Below, piece after piece: positions 18,216-27,325 of a stretch of 64,000 bases of DNA. Within the stretch, counting starts at the first letter, position 1; each line of letters starts with the position of its first letter. The position numbers and the translations under genes were made by a program. Source of the DNA: Natronomonas halophila (GTDB taxonomy: Archaea > Halobacteriota > Halobacteria > Halobacteriales > Haloarculaceae); contig NZ_CP058334.1 in the NCBI RefSeq assembly GCF_013391085.1, forward strand, positions 2,604,001-2,668,000. The letters run 5' to 3'. The notes beneath the pieces were generated by a model. The model worked only from the letters and a program-made list of their open reading frames with translations, was not told the DNA's origin and ran no database searches.

Positions 18216-18545
18216 ATGAATCGCGACCCTGCGGATTACAGCCGGTTGCTCGTTCTGTTGGTGTTCGTGCCGCTCCTGTTGGCGGATTTGGCGTTCGGCC
18301 TGCCCGACGGCGCCTTTGCCGGCGTGGGTGCGCTCGTCTTCGTCGTCGCTGCGGGCATCCACCTCTACGGCGGCGAACGGCAGGCGGCGGTCGGGTGGCT
18401 GCTGTTCGGCGCTGCGTTGGGATTGGTCGGTCTCGTGGACGTTCAGCAGGACACGCTGTACCTCTTTGCAGTCGGCGTGCTGTTCGTCGCGGGGCTATTC
18501 GCGCTCGGAAGCCAGCGCGTTGCGGACCGATTGGAAGACCAGTAA
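18216..18545 (+). CDS. Four-helix membrane protein, unknown function
   Basis: 109 residues, mostly hydrophobic, with about four transmembrane helices and short charged ends. A CTTTTAGC box at about 18186 is at leaderless distance from the ATG. It converges on hmgA with an 11-base gap. No motif recognised. Confidence 0.75.
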   Translation: MNRDPADYSRLLVLLVFVPLLLADLAFGLPDGAFAGVGALVFVVAAGIHLYGGERQAAVGWLLFGAALGLVGLVDVQQDTLYLFAVGVLFVAGLFALGSQRVADRLEDQ

Positions 18546-18556
18546 CGGGTCGGGCT

Positions 18557-19765
18557 TTATCGGCCGAGTTCCTCGTGAGCGCTCGCGAGGTGGTCGGACG
18601 CAAGCGCGCCGAGCAGGGAGAGTTCGCCACCGAGGGCTGCGGTGGCGATGACTTCCGCGAGCGCGTCGGCATTCGACCCGGCGGGGTCGCCGCCACCGGA
18701 GACGCCGACGACGTCGAGTGCCTCGGCCTGCGTCGGGAGTTTGGTGCCGCCGCCGACGGTGCCGACTTCCAGCGACGAGAAGGTGATGCTGGCATAGAGG
18801 TCGCCATCGCGGACGTCGGCGGTCGTGATGGCGTTGCTGCCCTCGACGACCTGTGCGATGTCCTGGCCGGTCGCGAGGAAGGCGGCGGCGACGGTGTTGG
18901 CGGCGTGGGCGTTGAAGCCGAGCGCGCCCGCCTTCGCGGAACCGACGAGGTTCTTGCGCGTGTTAGCCTCGACGATGGCCTCCGGCGTCGTCTTGAAGTA
19001 GCTCTCGACGGTTTCTCGCGGAATCTCGATGTCAGCCGCCACCGTCCGCCCGCGGCCCTCCACGCTGTTGATTGCGGCGGGTTTCTTGTCGGAACAGAGG
19101 TTGCCCGACAGCGCGACGAGTTCGGCGGGCGTTCGGTCGGTGACGACCTCACAGGCCTCTTCAGTGGCGATTGTGGCCATGTTCATCCCCATCGCGTCCT
19201 TGGTGTCGTAGGCAAAGCGGAGGAAGACGTTGTCGCCGACGACGTAGGGCGTCACGTCGCGCAACTCGCCGTGGCTGGTCGTCGATTCGGCTGCGGCGGC
19301 GAGTTTGTCGACGTTTGCGCGGACCCACGAGGCGACTTCGCTGGCTTCGCCGACGTCCTCGACGCGGAAGACCGGTGCGCGCGTCATGGCGTTTTTGAGG
19401 ACGCGCGCGGTCGCGCCGTCGGCGGCCCGAATCGCGGCACAGCCACGGTTCACCGAGGCGACGAGCGCGCCTTCGGTCGTCGCCAGCGGGAGGAACTTCG
19501 AGCCCTCGACGGCCCCGCCGTCGATGCGGATGGGGCCGACGATGCCCATCGGAACCTGCGCGGCGCCGACCATGTTCTCGATGTTCGGGTTGGCGTCCGC
19601 GGCGTCGAAAGTATAGGCGCCGATGGCATCAAGGTCGGCCTCGGTGCGCTCGACGAGGAGGCGGCGGCGGGCGTCGGCGGCCGTTTCGGCGTCGGCGTGC
19701 TGTTCGAGTTCGTGTAGCCGCAACTCGCCGTTCTGGACGGCGTCGACGAGTTCCTGAGTGTCCAT
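18557..19765 (-). CDS. hmgA: Class I 3-hydroxy-3-methylglutaryl-CoA reductase (NADPH)
   Basis: 402 residues. The catalytic positions of class I enzymes are present: Glu in TTEGALV, Lys in SDKKPAA, Asp in TGQDIAQ, and His in SDHLASAHEE near the C-terminus; the ENMVGAAQVPMG segment binds CoA. It makes mevalonate for archaeal isoprenoid lipids and is the target of statins used in haloarchaeal selection. Standard family length, complete, with its own promoter region shared with the divergent amidohydrolase. Confidence 0.97.
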   Translation of the reverse strand: MDTQELVDAVQNGELRLHELEQHADAETAADARRRLLVERTEADLDAIGAYTFDAADANPNIENMVGAAQVPMGIVGPIRIDGGAVEGSKFLPLATTEGALVASVNRGCAAIRAADGATARVLKNAMTRAPVFRVEDVGEASEVASWVRANVDKLAAAAESTTSHGELRDVTPYVVGDNVFLRFAYDTKDAMGMNMATIATEEACEVVTDRTPAELVALSGNLCSDKKPAAINSVEGRGRTVAADIEIPRETVESYFKTTPEAIVEANTRKNLVGSAKAGALGFNAHAANTVAAAFLATGQDIAQVVEGSNAITTADVRDGDLYASITFSSLEVGTVGGGTKLPTQAEALDVVGVSGGGDPAGSNADALAEVIATAALGGELSLLGALASDHLASAHEELGR

Positions 19766-19859
19766 ATCGGCGGGTAGTGGGGCGATGACTAAGGGTTTCC
19801 GTCCCGCGGCCGGCCCGCCAGCGGCGGGATTGAAGGCGATGGCGTCCGGCGTTCCCGGT

Positions 19860-21365
19860 ATGACAGACGCCGCGGATCGGATTTTTACGAACGCCGAGGT
19901 ACATACGCTGGCCGACCCCGACGAGACGTACGAGGCGGTCGCCGTCCGCGATGGCCGCGTCCTCCGGGTCGACTCCGCCTACGAAATCGAATTTCTGGAG
20001 GGCGTCGACACCGATATCGTCGACTGCGAGGGTGGCGTCCTCCTGCCGGGATTCATCGACGCCCACACGCACATGGAGGTGGTCGGCCGGCGACTCGTCC
20101 ACGCCGACCTCGGGGGAGCCGAGAGCCGCGCGGAAGCCCTCGACCGACTCCGCGAGACGCCCGACGAGGAGTGGGTCCTCGGCTACGGCTACGACGAATC
20201 GACCTGGGACGACGACCGCTATCTCACCCGCGAGGAACTGGACGGCGTCTCCGAGGACAAGCCCGTCGTCGCTTTCCGCGAGGACCTGCATACGGCCTCG
20301 GTCAACTCCGTCGTCCTCGACCGCTATGCAGCGGACCTCCCGGAGGAAGACGTCGAGTACGCGGACGGCGACCCGACCGGCGTCGTCACCGAGGACGCCG
20401 CCGAATTCCTGCGGATGGAGACCGCACCGGACCGCGAGGAGACGCGCGAACTCATCGCGGCTGCCCGCGACCACGCCCACGAACTCGGGATTACGGGCGT
20501 CCACGACATGGTCCGACAGTCCGATGCACCCGCGGCCTACCGCGAACTGGCCGTCGCCGACGACCTCGACTTGCGGGTACGCCTCTACTACTGGGCTGAC
20601 CACCTCGATGCCGTCGAGGAGACCGGTCTCGTCACCAACCACGGCGGCGAATTCGTCGAGGTAGGTGGCATCAAGACCTTCACTGACGGCTCGCTGGGCG
20701 CCTTGACGGCGAAACTCTCCGAGCCCTACGCCGACGGCGAGGGGACGGGCGAGTGGGTTGTCGACCCCGAGGAGTTGGCCGATATTGCCGAACGAGCCGA
20801 CGACCTCGGGATGCAACTGGCGGTGCACGCCATCGGTGACGAGGCTATCGAGGTGACCCTCGAAACGCTGCCCGACGACCCCCAGTCGCGACACCGAATC
20901 GAACACGCCGAACTCCTGCCGGCGGACCTCGAGGACTTCGACGCCGTCGCCTCGATGCAACCCAACTTCCTGCGATGGGCCCGCGAGGACGGTCTTTACG
21001 AGAAGCGGCTTGGTCCCGACCGGACTGCCGACTCGAACCGGTTCTCGGACATCCTCGACGCCGACGTGCCGCTCGCCTTCGGCAGCGACTGCATGCCGGT
21101 CGACCCGCTCTACGGAATACAGGAAACCGTCACCGCTCCCGTCGAGAGCCAGCGACTGTCGGTGACCGAGGCGCTCCGTGCGTACACGTCCGGGGCGGCC
21201 TACGCCGGCCACGACGAGGACCGATTCGGGACCATCGAGGAAGGCAAGGCCGCTGACTTCGTCGTCCTCGATAAGTCGCCGTGGGACGTTGATCCGGAGG
21301 ACATCGCCGATATCGACGTGGCGATGACCGTCGTCGACGGCGACGTCGTCTACGGGAGCGAGTGA
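19860..21365 (+). CDS. Amidohydrolase family protein (YtcJ/Amidohydro_3 type)
   Basis: 501 residues from the ATG at 19860. The metal-binding motif HTH occurs in GFIDAHTHME, a carboxylated-lysine-like region in GGIKTFTDGSLG, later His in AVHAIGD and RIEHAELL, and Asp in FGSDCMP. This is the order in YtcJ-like exoenzymes hydrolysing N-substituted amides such as N-acyl or N-formyl compounds. True substrate unknown. The downstream rhomboid gene starts only six bases after the stop, so the two are probably co-transcribed. Confidence 0.88.
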   Translation: MTDAADRIFTNAEVHTLADPDETYEAVAVRDGRVLRVDSAYEIEFLEGVDTDIVDCEGGVLLPGFIDAHTHMEVVGRRLVHADLGGAESRAEALDRLRETPDEEWVLGYGYDESTWDDDRYLTREELDGVSEDKPVVAFREDLHTASVNSVVLDRYAADLPEEDVEYADGDPTGVVTEDAAEFLRMETAPDREETRELIAAARDHAHELGITGVHDMVRQSDAPAAYRELAVADDLDLRVRLYYWADHLDAVEETGLVTNHGGEFVEVGGIKTFTDGSLGALTAKLSEPYADGEGTGEWVVDPEELADIAERADDLGMQLAVHAIGDEAIEVTLETLPDDPQSRHRIEHAELLPADLEDFDAVASMQPNFLRWAREDGLYEKRLGPDRTADSNRFSDILDADVPLAFGSDCMPVDPLYGIQETVTAPVESQRLSVTEALRAYTSGAAYAGHDEDRFGTIEEGKAADFVVLDKSPWDVDPEDIADIDVAMTVVDGDVVYGSE

Positions 21366-21371
21366 TTCCCG

Positions 21372-23210
21372 ATGTTACCGACGGCAACGCAGGTCGCGCT
21401 CGTCGTGGCGCTGGCCGTCGCGTTCGTCTCCATCTGGTATTTCGAGGGCCGAGGCCGGTGGCGGTCGCTGGTCTCGGACCGATTCATCCGCGGTGTGCCG
21501 TGGGGGACGTTCGTCGTCGTCGGCATCGTCGTCGCCTTCTACCTGTTCGCACAGGGCGGACTGCGGAACTGGGATTCGCCGGTCATCTACCCCTTCGTCA
21601 CCTGGTCGTACCTCTACCCGACCGGTCTGCTTACGGCGGGCATCGCCCACGGGAGCCCGGCCCATATCATCTCGAACATGACGGCGACGCTGGCGCTGGC
21701 ACCCATCGCCGAGTACGCCTGGGGCCACTACGCGCCCTCCCGGCGCGACGAGTACGCGCGGCCGGCCGAGGGCGTCCTCGCGAATCCGTGGGTGCGGGCC
21801 GTCGTCGTCTTCCCGGCCGTCCTGCTCGCGGCGGCGTTTCTCACGTCGTTTTTCTCGCTGGGGCCGGGCCTCGGCTTCTCCGGTGCCGTCTTCGCCATCG
21901 CCGGGTTCGCGGTGGTGAACTACCCCGTTTCGACGGTCATCGCCGTCGTCGTCGGGGGCGTGTTGCGAACGCTCTATACGGCGTTTGCGACGCCCATCGT
22001 GCATGCGACGGTCGAATCCGGCGCACCCTCGCCGCCCGCGTGGGCGGGCATCGGCTTTCAGGCACACATGCTCGGGTTCCTGCTCGGCGTGGTGGCCGGC
22101 GCCGCCTTGCTGTGGTGGCGTGACCGCCAGCCATCGGCCGAGCGGGTGTTCTTCGGAACGTTCCTGTTAGCCATCGCGCAGACGCTGTGGCTGGTCGTCT
22201 GGGTCGACGGGGAGGTGTACACCCTCTATCGAGGGGCCGGTGTGGCCTTCGTCGCGCTGCTGACGATGGCGGTCACCGTCGCCGCAGCGGGGAGTCGAAA
22301 GCCGTTGCCGCGGCCGTTCTCGGAGTTCGGGTGGGTTCCATCGCGGCGCCAACTGGCGCTGGTGTGGCTCGGCGTGCTCTCGTTTTTAAGTGCAGGGACT
22401 ATCGCCGGTCTCGCAGTCGAGGGCGACCCGCTGTGGTGGGCGGCGGGAATCCTCGTCCCGCTCGCGGTGCTTTCGATACCGGCGGTGGTCGCACTGCTGC
22501 CGGAGCGGTGGCTCGGCGGACCGACCAGCGGCCGACAGGCCGGCGTCGTCATCGTCGTGGTCGTGACGCTGGCGGTCGCGCTGCCGAGCATTCCGCTCGG
22601 TCTCCTGACTGTCGATGCCGACAGCGCCCCCGATACGGACGGCGTCGACGTGCGCGATTACCACGTCACCTACGCCGAGAACGCGACGCCGGGTCAGGCG
22701 TCGCTCATCGACTGGGGCAACGAGACGACGTCGAACAATCAGACCGGCGTCATCATGGTGAGCGACGCCCGCGAGATGTGGACCATCGGGACCCGCGGTG
22801 CGGTGCTCGAACACGACGGCAACGACACCATCGTCGTCGGTGGCGTCGGCTGGCGGGAGGAAATCGAGGTCAACCGAACCGGCTGGGACGTCGTCGGCAA
22901 CGACAGCGCCTACGCGGTCGATTTGACCGTCGACGGCGAGACGACTCGGTCCTTCGCCACCGAACCGAAACGGGCCACCGCGCGTATCGACAACCGAACC
23001 GTCGCGGTCGCGCCTCGGCCCGACGGCTTCGAGATACTGGCCTTCCACGACGACGAGCGGGCCGGAACCGCCATGATGCCGCCGGTCAACGAGAGCGTCC
23101 GCATCGACGGCGTCCGGTTCGAGACGCGGCCCGGTGAGGACGGCGACCGACTGGTGGCGACCCGCGGGGGCACCGAGATTCAGGTCGCCGAGCGGGAGTC
23201 CTACGCGTAG
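21372..23210 (+). CDS. Rhomboid-family intramembrane serine protease with extra helices and a C-terminal ectodomain
   Basis: 612 residues. The rhomboid core (about 1-245) has the HxxxN element (His98, Asn102), the catalytic GFSG with Ser170, and the partner His232 in GFQAHMLG. Four further helices follow (about 255-415), then a polar domain of about 190 residues with several Asn-X-Ser/Thr sequons, presumably outside the cell. Core-only rhomboids are about 200-300 residues, so this is a fused or expanded form. It may shed membrane-anchored surface proteins. Confidence 0.87.
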   Translation: MLPTATQVALVVALAVAFVSIWYFEGRGRWRSLVSDRFIRGVPWGTFVVVGIVVAFYLFAQGGLRNWDSPVIYPFVTWSYLYPTGLLTAGIAHGSPAHIISNMTATLALAPIAEYAWGHYAPSRRDEYARPAEGVLANPWVRAVVVFPAVLLAAAFLTSFFSLGPGLGFSGAVFAIAGFAVVNYPVSTVIAVVVGGVLRTLYTAFATPIVHATVESGAPSPPAWAGIGFQAHMLGFLLGVVAGAALLWWRDRQPSAERVFFGTFLLAIAQTLWLVVWVDGEVYTLYRGAGVAFVALLTMAVTVAAAGSRKPLPRPFSEFGWVPSRRQLALVWLGVLSFLSAGTIAGLAVEGDPLWWAAGILVPLAVLSIPAVVALLPERWLGGPTSGRQAGVVIVVVVTLAVALPSIPLGLLTVDADSAPDTDGVDVRDYHVTYAENATPGQASLIDWGNETTSNNQTGVIMVSDAREMWTIGTRGAVLEHDGNDTIVVGGVGWREEIEVNRTGWDVVGNDSAYAVDLTVDGETTRSFATEPKRATARIDNRTVAVAPRPDGFEILAFHDDERAGTAMMPPVNESVRIDGVRFETRPGEDGDRLVATRGGTEIQVAERESYA

Positions 23211-23264
23211 TCGACGCCGGCATCACCATCCCGATTTATAGGCGTTCCGCGCCTTTGTCGGTCC

Positions 23265-23672
23265 ATGACTGACGAGACGGTATCCGACGAAGCGGACGCG
23301 TCGAACACGCCGTGGCGGGTCGGCCGCCTGCTGGTCGGCCTCGGCCTCGCGCTGCAGGCGTCGGAGGACTTCCGCGATATGGAGGGAACCATCGAGTACG
23401 CCGAATCGGCCGGCGTGCCCGAACCGGACGTGCTGGCGCCGCTGGCCTCGGTGTCGATGTTCCTCGGTGGGCTCGGTGTCGCGTTCTGGCGACTGCCACG
23501 GCTGTCGACGGCCGCCGTCACCGGATTTCTCGCCGTCGTGACCCCGACGATGCACGACTTCTGGAACGCCGACGAGGACAGCAAGGAGGGCGAACGCCTC
23601 GCCTTCTTCGGCAACCTCACCATGTTGGGCGCGGCGCTGGTCTTCCTCCGCGAAGCGTACCGCCGCGACTGA
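23265..23672 (+). CDS. DoxX-family membrane protein
   Basis: 135 residues with four helices in the DoxX pattern: GRLLVGLGLALQASEDF at helix 1, MFLGGLGVAFW, and a C-terminal FGNLTMLGAALVF. DoxX proteins are small membrane proteins found with terminal oxidase or thiol-redox functions; this copy has no such neighbours. Single gene with its own short leader. Confidence 0.8.
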   Translation: MTDETVSDEADASNTPWRVGRLLVGLGLALQASEDFRDMEGTIEYAESAGVPEPDVLAPLASVSMFLGGLGVAFWRLPRLSTAAVTGFLAVVTPTMHDFWNADEDSKEGERLAFFGNLTMLGAALVFLREAYRRD

Positions 23673-23814
23673 CCGGCTGACGCGACCGTTTTTCCGGGGT
23701 TCCTACCTGTCGAACAGCCTGTGTCTCGCCGCTGATAGCTGCGAGAACTCGTCGACCGTTCTTCGTTATGAATCACTATAGTGGCAATATCTTCCTCGCC
23801 TGTCTCCTATTGAA

Positions 23815-23828
23815 GACAAAATTTTATC
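23815..23828. promoter_or_regulatory. Palindromic operator candidate ahead of the nad operon
   Basis: GACAAAATTTTATC is a near-perfect palindrome (one mismatch pair) that also contains the likely TATA box, about 45 bases before the nadA start. A repressor bound here would exclude TBP, a plausible NAD-level control. A second perfect palindrome, CACTATAGTG, lies at 23774-23783. Confidence 0.45.
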
Positions 23829-23872
23829 AAAGATGGGGTCCGTGGGCTAGGACAACCCAAGGTGCACAACTG

Positions 23873-25009
23873 ATGCCCGAAATGGAGACGGTCGACCTCG
23901 AGACGGACCTGAGCCTCTTCAAGTACGACAACCTAGAGCAACTTCCACCTGCGTATCGGGAGTTGAGCGAAGAACAACGAACGGAGCGCATCGCGGCCGC
24001 CAAGGAGAAACTGGGCGAGGACGTGATTATCCTCGGCCACAACTACCAGCGCCGGGAAATCGTCGAACACGCCGACTTCATCGGCGATTCCTACGAATTG
24101 AGCCAGCGGGCCGCCAACGCCGACGCCGAGTACGTAATCTTCTGCGGCGTGACGTTCATGGCCGAATCGGCCGACATCATCACCGACGACGACCAGACGG
24201 TCATTCTGCCGTCGATGGAGGCCTCCTGTCCGATGGCGGGGATGGCCGAGGCGCTGCAGGTCGACGCCGCGTGGGCCGAACTCAACGCGGCCGCGGACGA
24301 TGACTCGAACATCATCCCGATTACGTACATGAACAGCTATGCCGACCTGAAGGCCTTCTGTGCCGAACAGGGCGGCCTCGTCTGTACCTCCTCGAACGCC
24401 CACAAGGCCTTCGAGTACGCCTTCGAGCGCGGTGACAAGGTGCTCTTCCTGCCCGACAAACACCTCGGGGGGAACACGGCCCACCGCCTCGATATGGAAG
24501 ACGCAACGGCTGAATGGGACCCGTGGGACCCCGAATCGAAGGACGCCGACGAGGTGGCCGACGCCGATATCATCCTCTGGGACGGCTACTGTCAGGTCCA
24601 CGAGCGCTTCACGGAGCAGCACGTTGAGGACATCCGCGCCGACCACGACGACGCCAACGTCATCGTCCACCCCGAGTGTCGCCGCGAAGTCGTCGAAGCC
24701 GCCGACGTGGCAGGGTCGACCTCGACCATCTGTGAGACGGTCGAAAACGCCGACCCCGGCGAGACGTGGGCCATCGGCACCGAGATTCACCTCACTAACC
24801 ACCTCCAGCGGTGGCATCCCGAGGTGAACGTCCTTCCGCTGTGCGGCGACGCCTGTATGGATTGTAACGCCATGCGGCAGGTCGACCCGAACTACCTGAC
24901 GTGGGTGCTGGAGGAACTGGTCGACGGCAACGAACGCAACGTCATCGAGGTCGCGCCGCGCGAGAAGGACCTCGCGGAACTGGCGCTGGAACGGATGCTG
25001 GAGGTCTAA
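23873..25009 (+). CDS. nadA: Quinolinate synthase
   Basis: 378 residues. The NadA triad of pseudo-repeated domains is present, with 4Fe-4S cysteines in FCGVTFMAES, LVCTSSNA and the C-terminal CGDACMDCNAM. It condenses iminoaspartate with dihydroxyacetone phosphate. The ATG at 23873 is used; an equally plausible start is the ATG nine bases later. An upstream in-frame ATG at 23768 would run through the operator and is rejected. First gene of nadA-nadB-nadC. Confidence 0.95.
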   Translation: MPEMETVDLETDLSLFKYDNLEQLPPAYRELSEEQRTERIAAAKEKLGEDVIILGHNYQRREIVEHADFIGDSYELSQRAANADAEYVIFCGVTFMAESADIITDDDQTVILPSMEASCPMAGMAEALQVDAAWAELNAAADDDSNIIPITYMNSYADLKAFCAEQGGLVCTSSNAHKAFEYAFERGDKVLFLPDKHLGGNTAHRLDMEDATAEWDPWDPESKDADEVADADIILWDGYCQVHERFTEQHVEDIRADHDDANVIVHPECRREVVEAADVAGSTSTICETVENADPGETWAIGTEIHLTNHLQRWHPEVNVLPLCGDACMDCNAMRQVDPNYLTWVLEELVDGNERNVIEVAPREKDLAELALERMLEV

Positions 25010-25011
25010 CC

Positions 25012-26520
25012 ATGCAGGAACGGACTACCGACCTACTGGTCGTCGGCAGCGGCGTCGCGGGCTGTGCGGCCGCGCTGGCCGGCGCACGGGCGGGCGCCGA
25101 CGTGACGCTCGCGACGAAAGCCAGCCGGCCCGAGGATTCGACCTCGTACTGGGCGCAGGGTGGCGTCGCGGTCTCTCGGGGCGACCCCGAGGCGTTCAAG
25201 CAGGACATCATCGAGGCCAGCGACGGGATTGCGGACCCCGAAGCGGTCGACGTCCTCGTTTCGGAGGCCGACGAAGCCGTTCGGGACGTGTTCGTCGACA
25301 CCCTTGACGTCGATTTCGACGAAAACGGCGATGGCCCCGACTACTGTCAGGAAGCCGCCCACAGCGAGGCGCGCATCCTCCACGTCGACGCCTCGACGGG
25401 CAAGCACGTGCTGGCACCGTTCCTGAACCACCTGCAGGGCCACGAGCGCGTCGAGGTACTGGAGGACACCGCGGCGCTCGAACTCCTGACTCACGAGGGG
25501 CGAGTCCACGGTGCGATGCTGGAACGCGACGGCGACTGGGCGCCCTGCTATGCTGGCGCGACGGTACTCGCGACCGGCGGTATCGGTGCGTGCTATCAGC
25601 GCTCAACGAACCCGCCGACAGCGACCGGTGACGGCATCGCGATGTCTGCCCTCGCTGGCGCGGACGTCGAGGACATGGAGTACGTGCAGTTCCATCCGAC
25701 TGCTTTCGCTGGTGGGGACGAGGATGCCGGCCAAGGCACCTTCCTTCTCAGCGAGGCCATCCGCGGCGAGGGCGCGCTCCTCCGAAACGCCAACGACGAA
25801 CGGTTCATGCCCGACTACCACGAGGACGCCGAACTCGCGCCGCGTGACGTGGTCGCCCGCGCGGTGAAGGCCGAACGCGAACGTACCGGCGAAGTGACGC
25901 TGGACGTCTCGCCGCTGGATTTCGAGGGCGAGTTCCCGGACCTCCACGCCGAATGTGAGAATCGGGGCGTCGACCCCACCGACGGGATTCCGGTCGCGCC
26001 CGCCGAGCACTTCCTCTGTGGCGGCATCGATGTCGACACTAAGGGTCGGTCCTCGCTGGACCGGCTCTTCGCGGTCGGCGAGTGTGCCCGAACTGGTGTT
26101 CACGGCGCGAACCGGCTGGCCTCGACCAGCCTGCTGGAAGCGCTCGTGTTCGGACTTCGGGTGGGGGAGGCCGCCGCCGGCTTCGATGCCGAACGCGTCG
26201 AGGCGCCCGAGTTGCTCGATAGCGATCCCGACCTGCCGGAGAGCTTCGCGGCCGAGAAGTTCGTCCGTCTGCGCCGGGTACTGGACGAGTTCGTCGGCAT
26301 CGAACGCACGCCGGAGGACCTCTCGCGTGCCGCGGGCGTCCTCCGGCGGCTGAAGGGCGAAATCGACGCCTACACCCGAACCCGGACGAGTCGCTCGCTG
26401 TACGAACTCCGGAGCGCCTGCGTGAGCGCGCTGCTGGTGACCCGTGCGGCCGCCGAGAACGGCACCTCGCGGGGCTGTCACCACATCGCCGAGGAGGGGA
26501 CCACCGTTGACGCTGATTGA
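25012..26520 (+). CDS. nadB: L-aspartate oxidase
   Basis: 502 residues. The FAD-binding start is GSGVAGCAAALAGARAG. Flavin and substrate signatures of the succinate dehydrogenase/NadB family are present (SYWAQGGVAVS, ATGGIGACY, TARGxN-like THGANRLASTSLLEAL). It oxidises aspartate to iminoaspartate for NadA. The gene begins two bases after the nadA stop. The C-terminal helical domain is shorter than in E. coli, as usual in archaea. Confidence 0.95.
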   Translation: MQERTTDLLVVGSGVAGCAAALAGARAGADVTLATKASRPEDSTSYWAQGGVAVSRGDPEAFKQDIIEASDGIADPEAVDVLVSEADEAVRDVFVDTLDVDFDENGDGPDYCQEAAHSEARILHVDASTGKHVLAPFLNHLQGHERVEVLEDTAALELLTHEGRVHGAMLERDGDWAPCYAGATVLATGGIGACYQRSTNPPTATGDGIAMSALAGADVEDMEYVQFHPTAFAGGDEDAGQGTFLLSEAIRGEGALLRNANDERFMPDYHEDAELAPRDVVARAVKAERERTGEVTLDVSPLDFEGEFPDLHAECENRGVDPTDGIPVAPAEHFLCGGIDVDTKGRSSLDRLFAVGECARTGVHGANRLASTSLLEALVFGLRVGEAAAGFDAERVEAPELLDSDPDLPESFAAEKFVRLRRVLDEFVGIERTPEDLSRAAGVLRRLKGEIDAYTRTRTSRSLYELRSACVSALLVTRAAAENGTSRGCHHIAEEGTTVDAD

Positions 26521-27325
26521 GCAGTCGCAGATCGAACGTTGGCTCCGGGAGGACGTGGGTCACCACGACGTGACGAACGAGGTACCCGGGGAGACGGACG
26601 GCCGACTCGTCGCCAAGGAATCGGGCGTTGTCGCCGGCCTCGATGCCGCCGAAGCGGTCTTCGACTACCTCGGCGTTGACGTCGACGAGTGTGTCGAGGC
26701 TGGCCAGCGTATCGAGGCGGGCGACGCCGTGCTTCGAGTCGACGGCCCTACCGCCGACGTCCTCCGAGGCGAGCGTGTCGCGGTGAACATCGCCGGGCAC
26801 GCTTCCGGCATCGCGACGAAGACGCGGAGAGCCGTCGATGCTGCACGGGAGGTGTCGGATTCAGTCGATATCGCCGGCACTCGAAAGACCACACCCGGCC
26901 TCCGCGGCGTCGAGAAACGCGCTCTCGTCGCCGGCGGCGGCGACACTCATCGGCTTGACCTCTCGCATATGGTGATGGTCAAAGACAACCACGTCGCCGA
27001 GATGGGGATGGAGGCGGCCGTCGCGCGGTTCCGCGAGCGGGCGTCCTTCGCGACGAAAATCGAGGTCGAAGTCGAACGGCCCGAGCGAGCGGTCGATGCC
27101 GCCGAGGCCGGCGCCGATATCGTCCTTCTAGATAACATGACGCCGGCAGAAGTCGAGCGGGCCGTCGCGACACTTCCGGAGGAGACGCTTGCCGAAGCAA
27201 GCGGTGGGATTACTGTTGAGGACATTCCCGACTACGCGGCGACGGGTGTCGACGTCATCTCGATGGGTAGTTTGACCCACAGCGCGCCGACGCTGGATTA
27301 CTCCTTCCGGACCGGCGCCGAGTGA
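26507..27325 (+). CDS. nadC: Nicotinate-nucleotide diphosphorylase (quinolinate phosphoribosyltransferase)
   Basis: 272 residues if the TTG at 26507 is the start, overlapping nadB by 14 bases; no in-frame ATG or GTG is suitably placed, so a non-ATG start is likely. Family segments include EDVGHHDVTNEV, TRKTTPGLR, KDNHV and SGGIT. It makes nicotinate mononucleotide from quinolinate and PRPP, ending the pathway begun by nadA and nadB. The overlap implies translational coupling. Confidence 0.93.
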   Translation: MTLIEQSQIERWLREDVGHHDVTNEVPGETDGRLVAKESGVVAGLDAAEAVFDYLGVDVDECVEAGQRIEAGDAVLRVDGPTADVLRGERVAVNIAGHASGIATKTRRAVDAAREVSDSVDIAGTRKTTPGLRGVEKRALVAGGGDTHRLDLSHMVMVKDNHVAEMGMEAAVARFRERASFATKIEVEVERPERAVDAAEAGADIVLLDNMTPAEVERAVATLPEETLAEASGGITVEDIPDYAATGVDVISMGSLTHSAPTLDYSFRTGAE

